DNA of 64,000 bases. Origin: Agriotes lineatus (Eukaryota > Arthropoda > Insecta > Coleoptera > Elateridae). The stretch spans positions 124,001 to 188,000 of the forward strand of contig CALNHX010001920.1 of assembly GCA_940337035.1 (NCBI GenBank). Reading direction: 5' to 3'. This document shows, in pieces, positions 11,011 through 23,469 of this stretch (within the stretch, counting starts at the first letter, position 1; each line of letters begins with the position of its first letter). Position numbers and translations under genes: made by a program. A model generated the notes under the pieces. It did not search any database. It was given only the letters and a program-made list of their open reading frames with translations, and was not told the DNA's origin.

Positions 11011-12680
11011 CAACCTTCTTGCGTCAATTAGTGTTTTAATTAACCATACAGTTCACTGAAGGTACAGTAGTATAAAAAATTTGTAATTGTGTTGTTATTT
11101 GTGTTTATTCTTAAGAAATTGAAGTTATTTATCATAGTAATCACGATATAGCATATTGAATAACTTTCTCTGATAAAACAGCTTCTTATTTCTTGGGATA
11201 AGTACTTTATCTGCAAAATAATCGTATTATTTGCTAAGGGCTGTAATTTTACATTATGAACAAATTTTGTTAATATTTTGTTATATTTAGTACAGAAAAG
11301 ATGTTTTACCTGTTTACTAAACTTTTTATAGATAACAGAAACCTCCTTGGTTTGGAAACATTGAAAATTAGTTCCAAATGAAACACAGTTTAATCCCCAA
11401 ATATGGAACTGGGATTCAAAAATTTTTCTTCAATTATAGCACTTGTTGCATCAATTTGTGGACATGCTTATGTATCTATGTAAATACTTATATTATTTTG
11501 GTTACTCATGTTAACTGCCTGAAGTTCTGTTCAATGTAAATAAAAACAATTCAAGCTATGCAGTCTTTTCATTGTACACATATCTTCAAAGTCATATTAC
11601 TCTGTAATATTATTTTCCACAGACGTTTAAGCTTCTGGTAATATAATAATAATAATAATTTGCCTTTATTAATGTTAGTTACACCTCTCATTATTTATAC
11701 AGAATTAAATAATAAATCAGGTCGAGGTTCAGCCAATAGCATTACCGCTGCCTTCTCTGGCGACGTGGTAGCATCTGAAACTAGTTTATCGATCGGCCCT
11801 AGGTTGGAGCAGCGTAGCGGCAAGGGCTGGAACTGGAGTATTGATCTGTAACAGGACGATTAGTGTACAAAAATAGCAGTTCTATTTCTGACCAGTTCAG
11901 TGTTTTAATGGTGGCTTTAGCATTTAATACGACCCCCAAGGAGCAGTTTAGCCCGTTAAGCGGGTTTGAATTAGTGACTCACGTTGTAGGAAATCACTTT
12001 AGTTGGATGAGTTAACTGGAATCAGGATACCCCTCCCTGTCACTGAATGCTGTGTCAAGAAAGTATACAGGGAGTGAGCCCACGACAGATAACGGTCAAA
12101 CGAACTTGTGGGTGGAGAATCAAAAGGTGGAATTGTCTTCCCAAGTGAATATTGGAAAGTAAAGTCGGATCGGCGGCAGTCTCCGAGCACGGGTTTGTGC
12201 TGCGGATGGCTGAAGGCTTCAACCTCTTGGTTGGAATTCCAGGTTGAAAGTTAGTTTTCAGGAGCGTGGCAGCTTGCTTATATATTCTCTGCTGTCTTCG
12301 GGGACGCTTGGGGGAAAGATGCGGGTCTATGTACCCTATTTGTATTGGAATGTCTCCATAACATCGCAGGTCAAGGTGGGACACATGCAGAATCGAGCAT
12401 GTCACCTTCCTAGGAGTTTTATCATTGAGGCTAGGCTCAAGAGAGACGCCTACTGAGACGGGAGATTAACTGCGTGCCAATTCTAAACGCATTGTGTTTT
12501 TAATTAATTTGCGCCAGGATAACATCCAAAAATTATGCATTCCATTTTTGTTGCCAGTTGTAACTCACATTATTAATTATTGCATTAGTAATTCCGTATC
12601 TCTCAGCTGCTGGAAAAGAGCTTTCCTAAAATAACTGCAACCAAATAATTCAAGAATATTTAAAAAATTGTCCCCAAAGA
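11011..12680. other. Non-coding interval with an (AAT)n tract and a GC-richer unknown repeat
   Basis: No gene recognised. (AAT)n lies at about 11643-11658, immediately followed by sequence containing GGTCGAGGTTCAGCC. A similar (AAT)n tract followed by CAAGGCGAGGTTCAGC at 36444-36520 marks the 3' end of a minus-strand LINE fragment, so 11643 to about 12470 may be the 3' part of a LINE on the minus strand. The overlapping frames near 12000-12450 show no RT motif. Confidence 0.4.
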
Positions 12681-12684
12681 ACCA

Positions 12685-13290
12685 TTAGTAATCTCATTAC
12701 AATTATATTACCATAATGCAGGGGGAATTAAAACCAAGTTAAACATGCTTCAACAATCAACAACCTTGCCCTATGACATTATAATCATAATCGAAAGTTG
12801 GTTGGATAGTGAAATAACAGAAGGTGAAGTTAATTTCAAAGGCTTTAATATGTTTCGTTTAGACAGAAATTTTGATACTAGTAATAAAAAACGAGGTGGT
12901 GGAGTGCTGATATTAATTCGACAGTACTTACATGCAGATAAAATCAGTGTTTCTCTGACTAGTGTTGAACAACTTTTTGCAGCAATTATACATAAAGGTA
13001 GTGATGTGATTATAGGAGGAGTATATATACCACCAAGTTTGCCTTTACGTTGCGCCGCAGTTGAAGAAATTATAAGTGAAAATCCAGATTCACAGCTAGT
13101 ATTATTTGGGGACTACAATCTTCCAAATGCTGTATGAATCAACAGTGAGTTAGGTGTTAGTGTAGATTCTAACCAAGGATACCCTGCTCTTAACGTAGCA
13201 GAAAGTTTTGCTTTTATGAACCTGTATCAAATGAATTTCATACCTAATAATAATAATGTGTTCTTAGATTTAATATTTACACACTTTTAA
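12685..13290 (+). pseudogene. LINE endonuclease domain (host element of the 15.86 kb insertion)
   Basis: Frame reads YYHNAGGIKTKLN, then IIIIIESWLDSEI, RGGGVLILIRQYL, VIIGGVYIPPSLP and LVLFGDYNLP, the usual order of blocks in an APE-type endonuclease of a Jockey/CR1/I-like LINE. A TGA at 13135-13137 interrupts it where a Trp codon would be expected; the frame continues in register with NSELGVSVDSNQGYPALNVA and FLDLIFTHF. It appears to be the 5' part of the same element whose RT lies at 15.2-18.4 kb. Confidence 0.75.
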
Positions 13291-15185
13291 TGAAATTAAA
13301 GTACAAAAAGCGGCAGATCTGTTATTCGATAATATTTATTACAATATAGGATATACTGAAATAGTCTTTAGCCCGTTACACAACTCTGCTTGAAGAATCA
13401 ATAATTTAAAGCAAGACAATAAAGCACAGAGATGGGGTAATCAGGCAACTGCAAGAAGTCACATTAGAAATTTTAATTTATGATTACATCGGTAAAGCAT
13501 TGCCGATATTAAATGAAATTATTTCAGAATTAAATAGCAATAAGGCAGAGCACAATTAACATAAATTAAAAGGTTGGTGCAAAGTAAAGCCAACAAATAA
13601 TTCAACAAATCTATCACCAAAGGGATTTATTACATGCAGGTTAAATAAATTCACATGTCAGTTGAATTGAATAAGTACAGTTCTATGAACTTTTTAAATA
13701 AAGGTAAAAAAGGACAGAATGTTCAATTACAGTGCAAAAAGAGTACAATGTTAGATCGAATAAGGCTATAAGAAAATGGAGCAGTAATGTTTGAAAAATG
13801 ATGAAATTCAGACAGGTTTTGTGGAATACAAGAAAATCACACCACAGGAAATGGAAAAAATTTGTGTTTTAAAAATGAGTCAGTGTAATGACACAAGTGA
13901 ATAGACAATTAAAATAAAACTTTGTGAGTGGCGCTAGAACTTAGATAAAATACAAACATGAACAAACAATAATTTAGAAAGTAAGATTATGTACAGTTTT
14001 ATAAATTAAGTTGTAAATTTAGATTATAAGTAATTGCATTGTATTCAGTTAACATCCTTTTTATGTAGCCAGATAGGCAATTGTTGTTAACGAACGAGAG
14101 GAGAATTTTATACCGTTTAACATTAAAATAAATTAAAAAGAATTGTACCGGCGTGATCAGGAGTTTGCAGTGAACATGTGAGAGTGTGGGTGTAAAAATC
14201 CATCACTTAAAAAATATTTTTTCCGGTGACCGCTTCCAACAACATCGGCAGCCAGCATTCAGTTTTCGAGCACCAGTTGCGGGATTCAATAAAGTTCCAG
14301 AGCCTGAGAGAGGGTGTCAGCAGTTCCGCCCGGTGTGTACGAGGCCAGCACAGCAGTTGCAGCATCCCGAGCGCCCAGCATCCAGCCGCAAGCATCAGGA
14401 GAAGCTGTCCGACCAAGTTTCTGCAGCCTAAGGTCAGGTTAGTGGTGCCAAGCAAATAAGCGTGCTAGAGCTACGAAATTTACCATGAGGAACGAGCCCT
14501 AAGAGAGGAAGCCGATCCCGGTATTACAATAAGTCAAAATAGAGCATGAGTTCCAGAAATTGTGAAAATATAAGTGGAGGTTATGTTAGGACGCTTCAAA
14601 AGACATCTGAATTACGAAGAAAGCCGTGAACGCTTAATAAAGCGCGAGATTTGAATTACCTGTTAATTTGTTCATGGTTTTCCTTTTGAATTCACTATAA
14701 TCACACAGAAATGAACCGCACGTAGAATCGATTTGCTGATAAATAATATTGACAGCGCAGCAAGTTTGCGCGTTTGCTGCTTCTAAATTTCATAGCCCAG
14801 TGGCGTATCACGGGAGTTTTTATTTTGAACAAGTAGGTGAACCTAACCAGATTTTGAGATTTCTTGCCTACCAAAAGAGCTAGCCATAACGTATCTAACT
14901 TGTAGATGTGCGCAATACTACAAAGGGCAAAACACTGAATTCAATGAACCCATTGATACAGCTACTTTTAATCAGTAAAAATTAGATTTGAACGTAATAA
15001 AAATATGTGTAGGGTGTGTATTTATTTATTAAATTAAATCATAACCATCACAACATAATTAACAAAAACCTTTACAATACATGTCAATTATATTTAAACA
15101 GTACTAAAAATAGCTTAGGAATTACTGAATTTTACTATGATTTTAAAAATGGTGACTATTACAACTTAAATGTTTATCTAAACTC
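13291..15185. other. Interval separating LINE endonuclease and RT pieces
   Basis: A decayed linker continues for about 100 bases (DLLFDNIYYNIGYTEIVF), after which no coding is recognisable. A GC-rich island with three overlapping short open frames lies at about 14180-14460; none shows a known motif. The interval probably contains an inserted element of unknown type, but I found no terminal repeats or target duplication. Confidence 0.4.
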
Positions 15186-15858
15186 TTAATTGGGATGAGG
15201 TATCAAATGAAGATAACGATGCTGTAGAAATATTTTATGAAATTGTTGATATCGGCATTGCATATATTATCCCATTGAAAAAATACGCCACTTCTACTTT
15301 ACCAAAGTGGTTTAGTACAGAAATGGGAAAACTCACTATTAAAAAAAATCAGCTCACAATGTTTATGTAACTTAACTCTGGCAAAAGTTGAAGATTATCA
15401 TATTTTTTCTCAGTTAAGATCTAGGTGCAAACACTTAGCAAAAGAATGAGGTAAAAATTATCACATATAATCTCATAAGAGCATTAATTCTTTCCGGATT
15501 TTTTTTGAGTGCGTTCCAACAACGTCGTATTAATTTGCCCGAGCGGAACGCGAGGTCAAATTAGGACGTTGTTGAATGCACGAAAAATAATTTCCGGGTC
15601 TGAATTAATTGGTAATTTTTTCTTCTCATACGATAAATGTATCATCAGGGGTGCCACAAGGGGCACATTGCTCACCTCTATTATTCAACCTGTTTGCAAA
15701 TGATGTAACAGACTTCATTAAGAACTGTAGCATATTAACGTTCGCAGACGACTTTAAACTTTATAAACACATTTACTCATTTCATGATTCTTTAACTCTA
15801 CAATGGGAAATGGATAACCTTTATAATTGGTCACAATTTAATGGTCTTATACTAAACA
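15186..15858 (+). pseudogene. LINE reverse transcriptase, N-terminal and palm part (interrupted host)
   Basis: Decayed linker (IAYIIPLKKYATSTLPKWFS, about 15245-15315) followed after a small hairpin insertion by an open RT frame from about 15636: SSGVPQGAHCSPLLFNLFAN and the catalytic LTFADDFKLYK, then NLYNWSQFNGLILN. The frame is cut exactly at LILN by another LINE. It resumes at 17845 (DKCCYMGVSRGKK), so the two pieces join in frame if the insertion and one copy of its target duplication are removed. Confidence 0.8.
15490..15597. mobile_element. Small hairpin element (MITE-like) inside LINE RT
   Basis: A compact inverted repeat of about 108 bases bounded by TTTCCGG on both sides. The left arm GTGCGTTCCAACAACGTC and the right arm GACGTTGTTGAATGCAC pair almost completely, as do ATTAATTTG and CAAATTA inside. 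The loop contains CGAGCGGAACGCGAGG. It interrupts the RT coding region and has no ORF. Target duplication unclear. Confidence 0.6.
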
Positions 15859-17834
15859 CAGTGGGAACAATACAAAAGATAACAAAAGTGTTTAATGACA
15901 TCAGTGACGAACAACTAACTAATAAAAACAAGAAAAGAAAGGGATGGATGACGGACAACATATTACAACTTATGGAGGAAAGAAGGAAAACGAAAAATAA
16001 CGAAGATAGGTACAAAGTTATTCAAAGGCAGATAAAACACGAAATAAGAATAGCAAAGGAAGGGTGGTATAGAGAACAGTGTGAAGAAATTGAAGCACTA
16101 GAACAAAAATTTGATTTATTTAACATGCATAAAAAAGTTAGACAAGTAGCGTGTATATATAAACCCAACACAACTGGGATAGTATATACTAAAGATGGAA
16201 AAATCATAAAGGATGACAGAGAAAGGATGAATATCTGGGAACAATATATAAAAGACCTTTTTGAGGACAATAGAACAGAACAGCCACCAGTAATGGACTG
16301 TTTAGACAGTCTACCAATTACAAAAGACGAAGTGAGACGTGCAATAACACGATTAAAAGATGGAAAATCGGCTGGCCCTGATCGTATACATGCCGATCTA
16401 ATTAAATTAATGGACACATATGCCATTAGGCAAATAACAATATTATTTAACAACATATATTCTACAGGAACGATACCAAAAATATGGTTAAGGTCAACAT
16501 TCATACCACTACCGAAGAAACAAAAAGCTAAATATTGTAATGATTACCGTACCATTAGCCTCATGAGTCACCTCCTGAAACTTTTCCTAAAAATAATACA
16601 TCAACGAATTACTAGACAATGCGAAGAGCACATCAGCCGCACACAGTTTGGATTCCGAAATGCGTTAGGCAGACGGGACGCTCTCGTTAGTATTCAGGTT
16701 CTTATCCAACGCTGCAGAGATGTCAATTGTGATGTTTTTCTGTGCTTCATAGATTATCAAAAGGCATTTGATAATGTACAGCATAATAAACTTATTGAAA
16801 TACTTAAGGAGATTGGACTGAATGAGCAAGATATTAAGATAATCAGTAATCTATATTGGAACCAAACATCAACCATACGTATTCAGGGAGTGGACTCTGA
16901 GGAGATTCGTATTAAAAAAGGAGTCAGACAGGGGTGCGTACTGTCACGCTTGTTATTTAATGTATACTCGGAGAGAATTTTCCAAGAAGCTCTGGAAGAA
17001 ATTAATGGCGGTATCAAAATTAATGGCGAGTATATTAATCATATAAGATATGCAGACGATACGGTGATAATCGCAGACAACCTCGAAAGCCTGCAAGAAA
17101 TAATGACAAGGATAGTGGAGGTAAGCCAAAGATATGGGCTCTTAATGAATCTTAACAAAACAAAATATATGGTAGTATCAAAAAACACGAACATTGCTGG
17201 ACAACTCCTTATAAATAACCAACACATAGAAAGAGTACAGACATATATATATCTGGGAACAACAATTAACGAAGCATGGGATCACTCATGTGAGATTAAG
17301 TGTCGAATAGAGAAAGCTAGAGCTGCATTCCTGAAAATGTCGAAAGTATTTCGAAGTCATGACTTATCCTTACCGCTGAAAATCAGATTATTGAAGTGTT
17401 ATGTCTTCTCGGTGCTGCTATATGGAGTCGAAGCATGGACCCTGACAGAAGCCTCTTGCAAGAAACTTGAAGCGTTTGAAATGTGGTTGTATCGACGAAT
17501 TCTGAGAATTTCATGGATGGACCATATCACCAATCAAGCTGTCCTAGAGAGAATGGGAAAAGAAAAAGAATTGATTCTCTCAATAAAGTCACGAAAACTA
17601 CAATATCTAGGACATATGAGAAACAACCAACGATACGAGTTATTACAGTTAATTTTGCAAGGGAAGGTGGAAGGCAGGAGAGGCCCGGGAAGAAGAAGGA
17701 TATCGTGGCTGAAAAATTTACGTGTATGGTACAACACAACAACGGTGGGACTTTTCCGCGCTGTAGCTGATAAGGAGTGCGTTGCCATGATGATCGCCAA
17801 CATCCGAAACGGATAGGCACCGCAAGAAGAGAAG
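15859..17834 (+). mobile_element. 5'-truncated LINE nested in an older LINE, with 10-bp target duplication
   Basis: Flanked by the perfect direct repeat ATACTAAACA (15849-15858 and 17835-17844). Inside is an almost complete RT ORF to the stop at 17816: KDEVRRAITRLKDGKSAGPD, FCFIDYQKAFDNV-like FIDYQKAFDNV, GVRQGCVLS, the catalytic HIRYADDTVIIA, then LLYGVEAWTLTEAS, LGHMRN and GRRGPGRRRISWL. The endonuclease domain is missing, as expected for target-primed insertion with 5' truncation. The tail is GAA/AAG-rich (GCAAGAAGAGAAG) rather than poly(A). A relative with the same C-terminal motifs and an (AAG)n tail sits at 45138-45862. The RT frame has no internal stop, so this is a fairly young copy; it fuses in frame to the host RT frame at its 5' side. 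Confidence 0.88.
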
Positions 17835-17844
17835 ATACTAAACA

Positions 17845-18665
17845 TAGATAAATGCTGTTACATGGGAGTTTCAAGAGGTAAAAAAATTATTCCAACAGTA
17901 CCTATATAGTATTAATAACATGTCTCTCAAACTAGTTAATTAAGTAAAAGATTTAGGGATCCCTGTGGACCCAAAATTAGTATTTAATTTACACATTAAT
18001 TCGATTACCTCAAAGGCCTTGATACTACTAGGATTTACATTAAGAAACTGTAATGATCTATCTATATCTAATATAAGAACTGTTTTATGTGCTATTGTTA
18101 GATTTAATCTTGAATATTTGTCTATCATGTGGTCACCTTTTTATGAGACTCAAATACATGCTGTTGAAAGAGTCCAAAAGAAATTTGTAAGATATTGTTC
18201 ATATAAGTACAATAATAACCTAACCAATCTGAGCTTGCCACCTCTTTATAAACGGCGCATTTGCAATGATGTTTGTTTTATGTTCAAGATTTTCTCAGGT
18301 CAGGTGGATTGCCCAGATATTCTTAAATTAATTAATTTGAAAGTTCCACCCAGAAATCTGCGCATTCATGATTTATTTTACATAATTATGAATTTTATTC
18401 TTCAAATTATGGATACAATTCTCCTCTAACACGTTGCCTGAGAGAATTAAATGAATGTAGGATAGACATTTTTTTCAATGTTCATTAAAGTCAGTAAGAA
18501 GGCATGACTCATGGAGTTGCCAGTTTTAGCTTAAATACCAATGAAGCGATAAATGTTATTAATAATAGTGGTAAAAATTGTGTAATTATGTATTATAATC
18601 TTGTATGTAATTTTGTATGCATATTATAATTGTAATGGGGGGTGCCCGTATATTAATAAATAAAT
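17845..18665 (+). pseudogene. LINE RT C-terminal part and 3' end (host element, resumed)
   Basis: The host frame resumes with DKCCYMGVSRGKKIIPT, then a decayed stretch and KDLGIPVDPKLVFNLHINSI, EYLSIMWSPFYETQIHAVER and VQKKFVRYC, which are standard thumb and post-RT motifs of Jockey/CR1/I-like LINEs. It ends with a stop at 18429, and the 3' tail is a run of ATTAATAAATAAATATAA near 18645-18670. Frame breaks occur near 17900 and 18400. Confidence 0.75.
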
Positions 18666-18669
18666 ATAA

Positions 18670-19480
18670 TTATTGGCAGAATTATATTACCCATAATTTT
18701 AAAAATTGTTGAACCAGTAATTGCACGACAACTCAAACAACACTTCGAAATAAATAAAAAAATACCCATTACTCAATCACTCTTTAAAAAGAATCCTAGC
18801 TGTAGTATTGTGCTCGTACATGTAGTGGATGACACTGTAGTTGCTACAGACCAAGGTAAGTTGACAGCACTTATTCTTTTGGACCATCTGCCTATCTACC
18901 ATTCTATTTTAATATCGCTTTTGCATTATATAGGGCTTAGTTCTGAGTCAATTGTTTTATTAACTAATTATTTTTCTCAGTGATACCAAGCTGTTAATTT
19001 GTACCCCCGATTTCCATTGTAGGTCCAATTCTTTTTAACATTTATATTTTTAATTTTTCTTTGGTCTTACAATCGACAGAATGCCATTTTTGTGCTGACG
19101 ACTGTTAAGTATGCATGTCTTTCGAAATCGAAGACCTCTCTGACGCATGTGTAAAAATAAATCTCGATTTACAAACATTAACCAACATTTCTAATGAACA
19201 CTTATAAACTCAGTCTTAACAAATCTGCAGTCGTGCTTTTTGGAAAGAAAAATGCTGTGCATTATGCACAGGATTACCTACTTCATTCTATACATTGGCA
19301 GCGACACAACCTATAGTTGAAAACAGCGAAAACTTTGGGATTAACGATTGATTCAACATTACGTTTTAATAAGCATACAAGCAACTGTTTACAACTGTTC
19401 AACTTCAAATTTGCTTTGTACACCATACAGAAAGTTTCTTCACGAGTTAGCAGATCGTTGATATAGTTCTTGAAATTGTC
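18670..19480 (+). pseudogene. Degraded LINE reverse transcriptase relic
   Basis: Translated with several frame changes this reads LKIVEPVIARQLKQHFEI, PITQSLFKKNPSCSIVLVHV, DQGKLTALILLDHLP, LLHYIGLSSESIVLL, then PILFNIYI-like and HFCADD-like fragments and SLNKSAVVLFGKKNA. These are RT palm motifs of a LINE different from its left neighbour. At least five stops or frameshifts; no functional ORF. Confidence 0.65.
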
Positions 19481-19484
19481 TTGC

Positions 19485-19840
19485 TTGCAATTTTAGAAAA
19501 AAACTTTTTTGCTTTCAGGTTCATCTTCTGTTTTGGACTGCAAAAAATTTTTATTGAACAGTTTGTAATATTCTTGTGCAGAATCCCGTGGTATTCCATT
19601 TTGTGCCATTAAAATCCATCTCCAGACTGATTTCTTCATATAAAATATGCACAAAAGCAGTTTTGCTTGTGGCCAATGCTTCTTCAACATTTTTCGTTCA
19701 CCTAAATCAATATCAGTTAAGATAACTGTAGGTCGAATTTTTTTAGACATTATGTCCAGCAATTTTCTAACTGCGGCATCGAATATATCAGTTATTCGAC
19801 AGTTGCTCAAAATGCAAACAACAGGCAATTCTTCCACCTC
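19485..19840 (-). pseudogene. MULE-type transposase fragment
   Basis: Minus-strand frame of 114 residues reads AVRKLLDIMSKKIRPTVILT, then DIDLGERKMLKKHWPQAKLL and LCIFYMKKSVWRWI. This matches the core of insect MULE-like transposases, where a catalytic Asp in a TD motif precedes an ALRKVWPKAKLLLC.FH..QAVWRWL-like block. The usual His after the Phe is Tyr here. Only this core remains; upstream and downstream parts of the enzyme are absent. Confidence 0.65.
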
Positions 19841-20509
19841 ACTTTGTATTACGAAATAGTTACCTATCTAGTGTAAATGAATAAAGAGGATAATTTCCCC
19901 GAATGGATAAAATCTTTTTCACGTGTGACATAAAACCTTTTCGAATACCTACTGCAATAGTCACACCCCCTTAATGAAGTTATTAAAGCCTTAGGTTACG
20001 TATTTTAATTATACACTGATTGACTACACTGCAATATGAGCTGGATACGTAATTATTTTACATTACCACAATTATTTGATGTTCTTTAAATGTCACATTT
20101 GACTGTATGAATTCTATTTTAGTTTAAAAATGATTCTCAATTAAGATGAATTCAAGTACTTCTTATGCCCATTATTTATAAATCGTTACTATTTAGTTAT
20201 TAAATCTTACTAGCTCAGTAGAACATGTACTCCCAAAACAAGTCGGTTCACGCAATATCAAGACTGTTTATTATTTCTGAAAAATCATTTGTTTAATGAA
20301 ACCTTTGTCAAATTTTTGTGACAACCCCAATGGACGTCAGTGTCACTTCAAGTCACGTAATTGAATATCAATTGCAAATACCTTCTTGTTAGAATTAATA
20401 CCTGTCATTCAATAAAGCTCAAGTAGTAAGTAGTCCTTTTATTTTTTATCACACTTCACTCAATTACTGTTTATTTTAGTTTACTCAATAAATACCTGTG
20501 ACTGCAGTT

Positions 20510-20795
20510 CGTCCAAAGAACTTAATCCGCCTTTTAGAAGATCCAAATTTATACCAACTACCGAATAACCCCAGTACAAGCTCAGCCTACAGCTAAGAAC
20601 TGCCTCCTTCCAACTCTCAATCAGCACACAATTCAGCAACAGGAACCTCAACAAAATTCTCTAGCAGAGAAGACACTATCTCTTCTAAACAAGATGTTGA
20701 CAATCCAAATCATGCGAATTCCGATCTGTCAGAAACCATAGGACGTTACCTCAACTAGTGCCAATCTCAAAATGTCACTCCAACAAAAGTGCAGC
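20510..20795 (+). pseudogene. Decayed coding-like sequence split by the BEL element (left part)
   Basis: A frame with two stops (within SAYS-stop-ELPP and YLN-stop-CQSQ) reads NLIRLLEDPNLYQLPNNPST up to NVTPTKVQ at 20794. If the BEL element and one GCAGC are removed, the frame continues without a shift into 30298: PSSAALDEKPLPIP. The family is not recognised. Its value is that it independently supports the boundaries of the 20796-30292 insertion. Confidence 0.5.
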
Positions 20796-21493
20796 TGTTT
20801 AAACTTGATTTAAACACACATAAATTTTATTTTCTAAAATTTACGAAATCCAGTTGCATGTTTTTTAAATGCAATTCCCATTTATTAGCAAGAAAAATTT
20901 AATGTTGCAATCACCAATTACTAAATTTAATATGTTTAAATTAGATTAAAAACTATATATTTCAGTTCAAATTTACGAAACATTATTCGTAATTTAAAAG
21001 CCAGTGTTATTACGCAATCATACGAGTTAAAGACCAGGAAAATGCAATTCTGCACTCCATGCACAATACCGACCTACAGTAGTAAGTTCAACGGGCGACC
21101 TTCGCTCTAGCAGGAAATAAAAACTGCACAAATTGCTTATCTGCTGTTTTGTAATTTAAACACTCTGGCCTAGTAAACTGTATATATGAACTTTGATATT
21201 GTTACTGCGTTAAGCATTTTTAGTTTTGTATAAATACTAGTCTATTTTCATAATAAAAATCAATCTGCATTTAATGTTTGATTCATTCACTACGTCGCCA
21301 CTCCTATACCAAGCCATAATACTGTCGAGATGTGAGGCTGCATCTCAGGAGTGAATTACTGTCGTCCCTTTAAGTGCCATTGACTAAGCTGGCTTAAAGC
21401 TTAGATGCAGTCTCATCTACGCGCTTAAAATTAGGGATAGAATCAGCGCAAAGTAACGGAGTCCTGAAGCAGCCTCTCAGGCAACTCTGTTCA
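20796..21493 (+). repeat. LTR 1 (outer left LTR)
   Basis: Starts TGTTTAAACTTGATTTAAAC and ends CTCTCAGGCAACTCTGTTCA. It matches LTR 3 closely along its whole length, with only scattered base changes in the parts I compared. It is not followed by the primer-binding site seen after LTR 2; the next bases are ACTAGGAACTG. Confidence 0.8.
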
Positions 21494-22500
21494 ACTAGGA
21501 ACTGTGCTAAATGTTCAGAATAAAACTAACACAAATACATAAACCAAATCCACAAACTGGGAGTGTAATTTATTTAAGGCCGAGTGTTTCATACACTTTT
21601 ATGCCGTTATATATTACAAATTGCCAGTTTTCATTGTATGCGTCTTATTGCATGGATAACGTCTGGCTACAAGTTTTTGAAAGTTCTAGCAATCTGGTTG
21701 TTATAATATCTCCTTGTGAGCTGCTGTTCTTTATTATTGAATAGGTAAAAACTAGACTACCTTACTTAGTTTAAGTAATATATTGTAAGTGTTTTCATTA
21801 TCGTCGGTTGTTCGTTTCTTGAATTTTTAAGGAATTTATCCACTACTTTACGAATGCACTGTATATCGATAAATACGAATAGTTACTTATTGATAGTTAC
21901 CGATATGTATCGATGATTATCGATAGTTATCGAAAGTTATCGATATTTAATGCTGAGTTACATTTGCTTTACTAGTCACTCATAAATTCCTTAAGATTTG
22001 CTATACGGTATTTTAAACTCGTTTTTCCTGCTGGGTTTAAGTCATTGAAGCATTTGCTTGTTTAATTTGTATCGTGTTTAGGGTTTGTGTTCGGGTTGTT
22101 AGTGCAGTAGCCGGTTGGGACATTTTTCCTGAGTAGACTTTTGGTGAGCATTAAATGTACAGCTTACAGATTCTAGATTGAAGCGCGGTGAAAATCAGAA
22201 CTAATGCTAGAATCTAGTAATTTCCAAGTTTTGTATTGGTAACATTTTTGGTATCTATCATATTGACATTAAATTGTTAACCTCATTTAAGCTAAATGTC
22301 ATAATAAATTAGAGGCGTACTCAACATTGTGGTATGGCGCATTTCAAAACAGAATTAACAACACACACAAAAGTAGCAACAATAACAATAGCGTTAACAA
22401 AATAACAGAATTAACAAAATCAACAGCAACAGCAATTTTCACACCTTAAAACACAAAGAATATGTAATATGACGTTAGTCACTGCGCAAACGTAAATTCT
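21494..22500. other. Unassigned DNA inside the composite element, with a TATCGATA cluster
   Basis: No coding sequence recognised. It holds three perfect TATCGATA octamers (21864-21871, 21918-21925, 21938-21945) plus TATCGAT at 21908-21914 and TTATCGAAA near 21929. TATCGATA is the DRE motif bound by DREF/BEAF-type factors in Drosophila promoters, so this may be a captured promoter region; a decayed simple repeat is the alternative. Confidence 0.45.
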
Positions 22501-23469
22501 TATACATCTCAAGTTAAAGAAATTCACGCAGGTGTTCCACAAGGAAGCATTTTGGGGCCAATTCTCTTCAATATCTATACTTCTGACATACCAATGGTAA
22601 CAGCATCCTTAGCCATATTTGCAGACGATACTGCAATAATTACACAGAGATCTAACTTGGATGAAGCAGTTCATGAATTACAATGTGCCGTTAACACTAT
22701 TATTAAATGGTACAACAACTGGAATATCCGAATTAACCCCGAAAAATGCCAAGGCAAGATATTCGCTTTGAGACGAATTGTCGACCCACCGAACATCGAA
22801 ATAAGTGGAGTTATTATACCATGGAACCCAAAAGACAGTGCCGTCAAATATCTTGGAGTTCATTTAGATACTCGTCTTAGATGGAGTTACCATATAAACC
22901 AAAAGCTCTCGCAAGGTAACAATAGACTTAGGCAGCTGTACCCATTAATAAACCGGAAGTCGTCACTGAAACCTGAATGTACTATACTATTATACAAGAC
23001 CCTACTACGACCATTAATACTCTATGCTAGTCCGGTTTGGCTCAACACATCCAAAACCAATATACAGAAGTTGCAGCGATTTCAAAATAAGATCCTTAGA
23101 ATTGCCGTAAACGCTCCTTGGTACATCCGAAACAATCAACTCCACTTCGAATTAGGTGTTTCGCCAATTCAAGACTTTATGCTAAAATGTGCTAAAAAGT
23201 TTTTTACAAATGCAAGTGCGTGCGACGGTGCAGTGTTTTTCAATCTCTGTCAAAAAAACATATATACTAGACTAAAGCGAAAAATGCCGCAAGATCTTAT
23301 AACGTATAACGATAGTGACTAAGCAGCTAATCCTTAACAATAATAACATTTATAAATTCTCTTGAACAGTCTGAGACATTAGAATAGTCTTGTCATTGTA
23401 CTTGTCATTTACTGTCTAGATCATAAATGTCATGTATAACACTTATATGTTGATCTGACAATACACGAT

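Noticed and set aside
14180..14460. Three overlapping frames in a GC-rich island as a small gene
   Set aside because: No motif, no splice or start support, and frames on both strands are open simply because of base composition.
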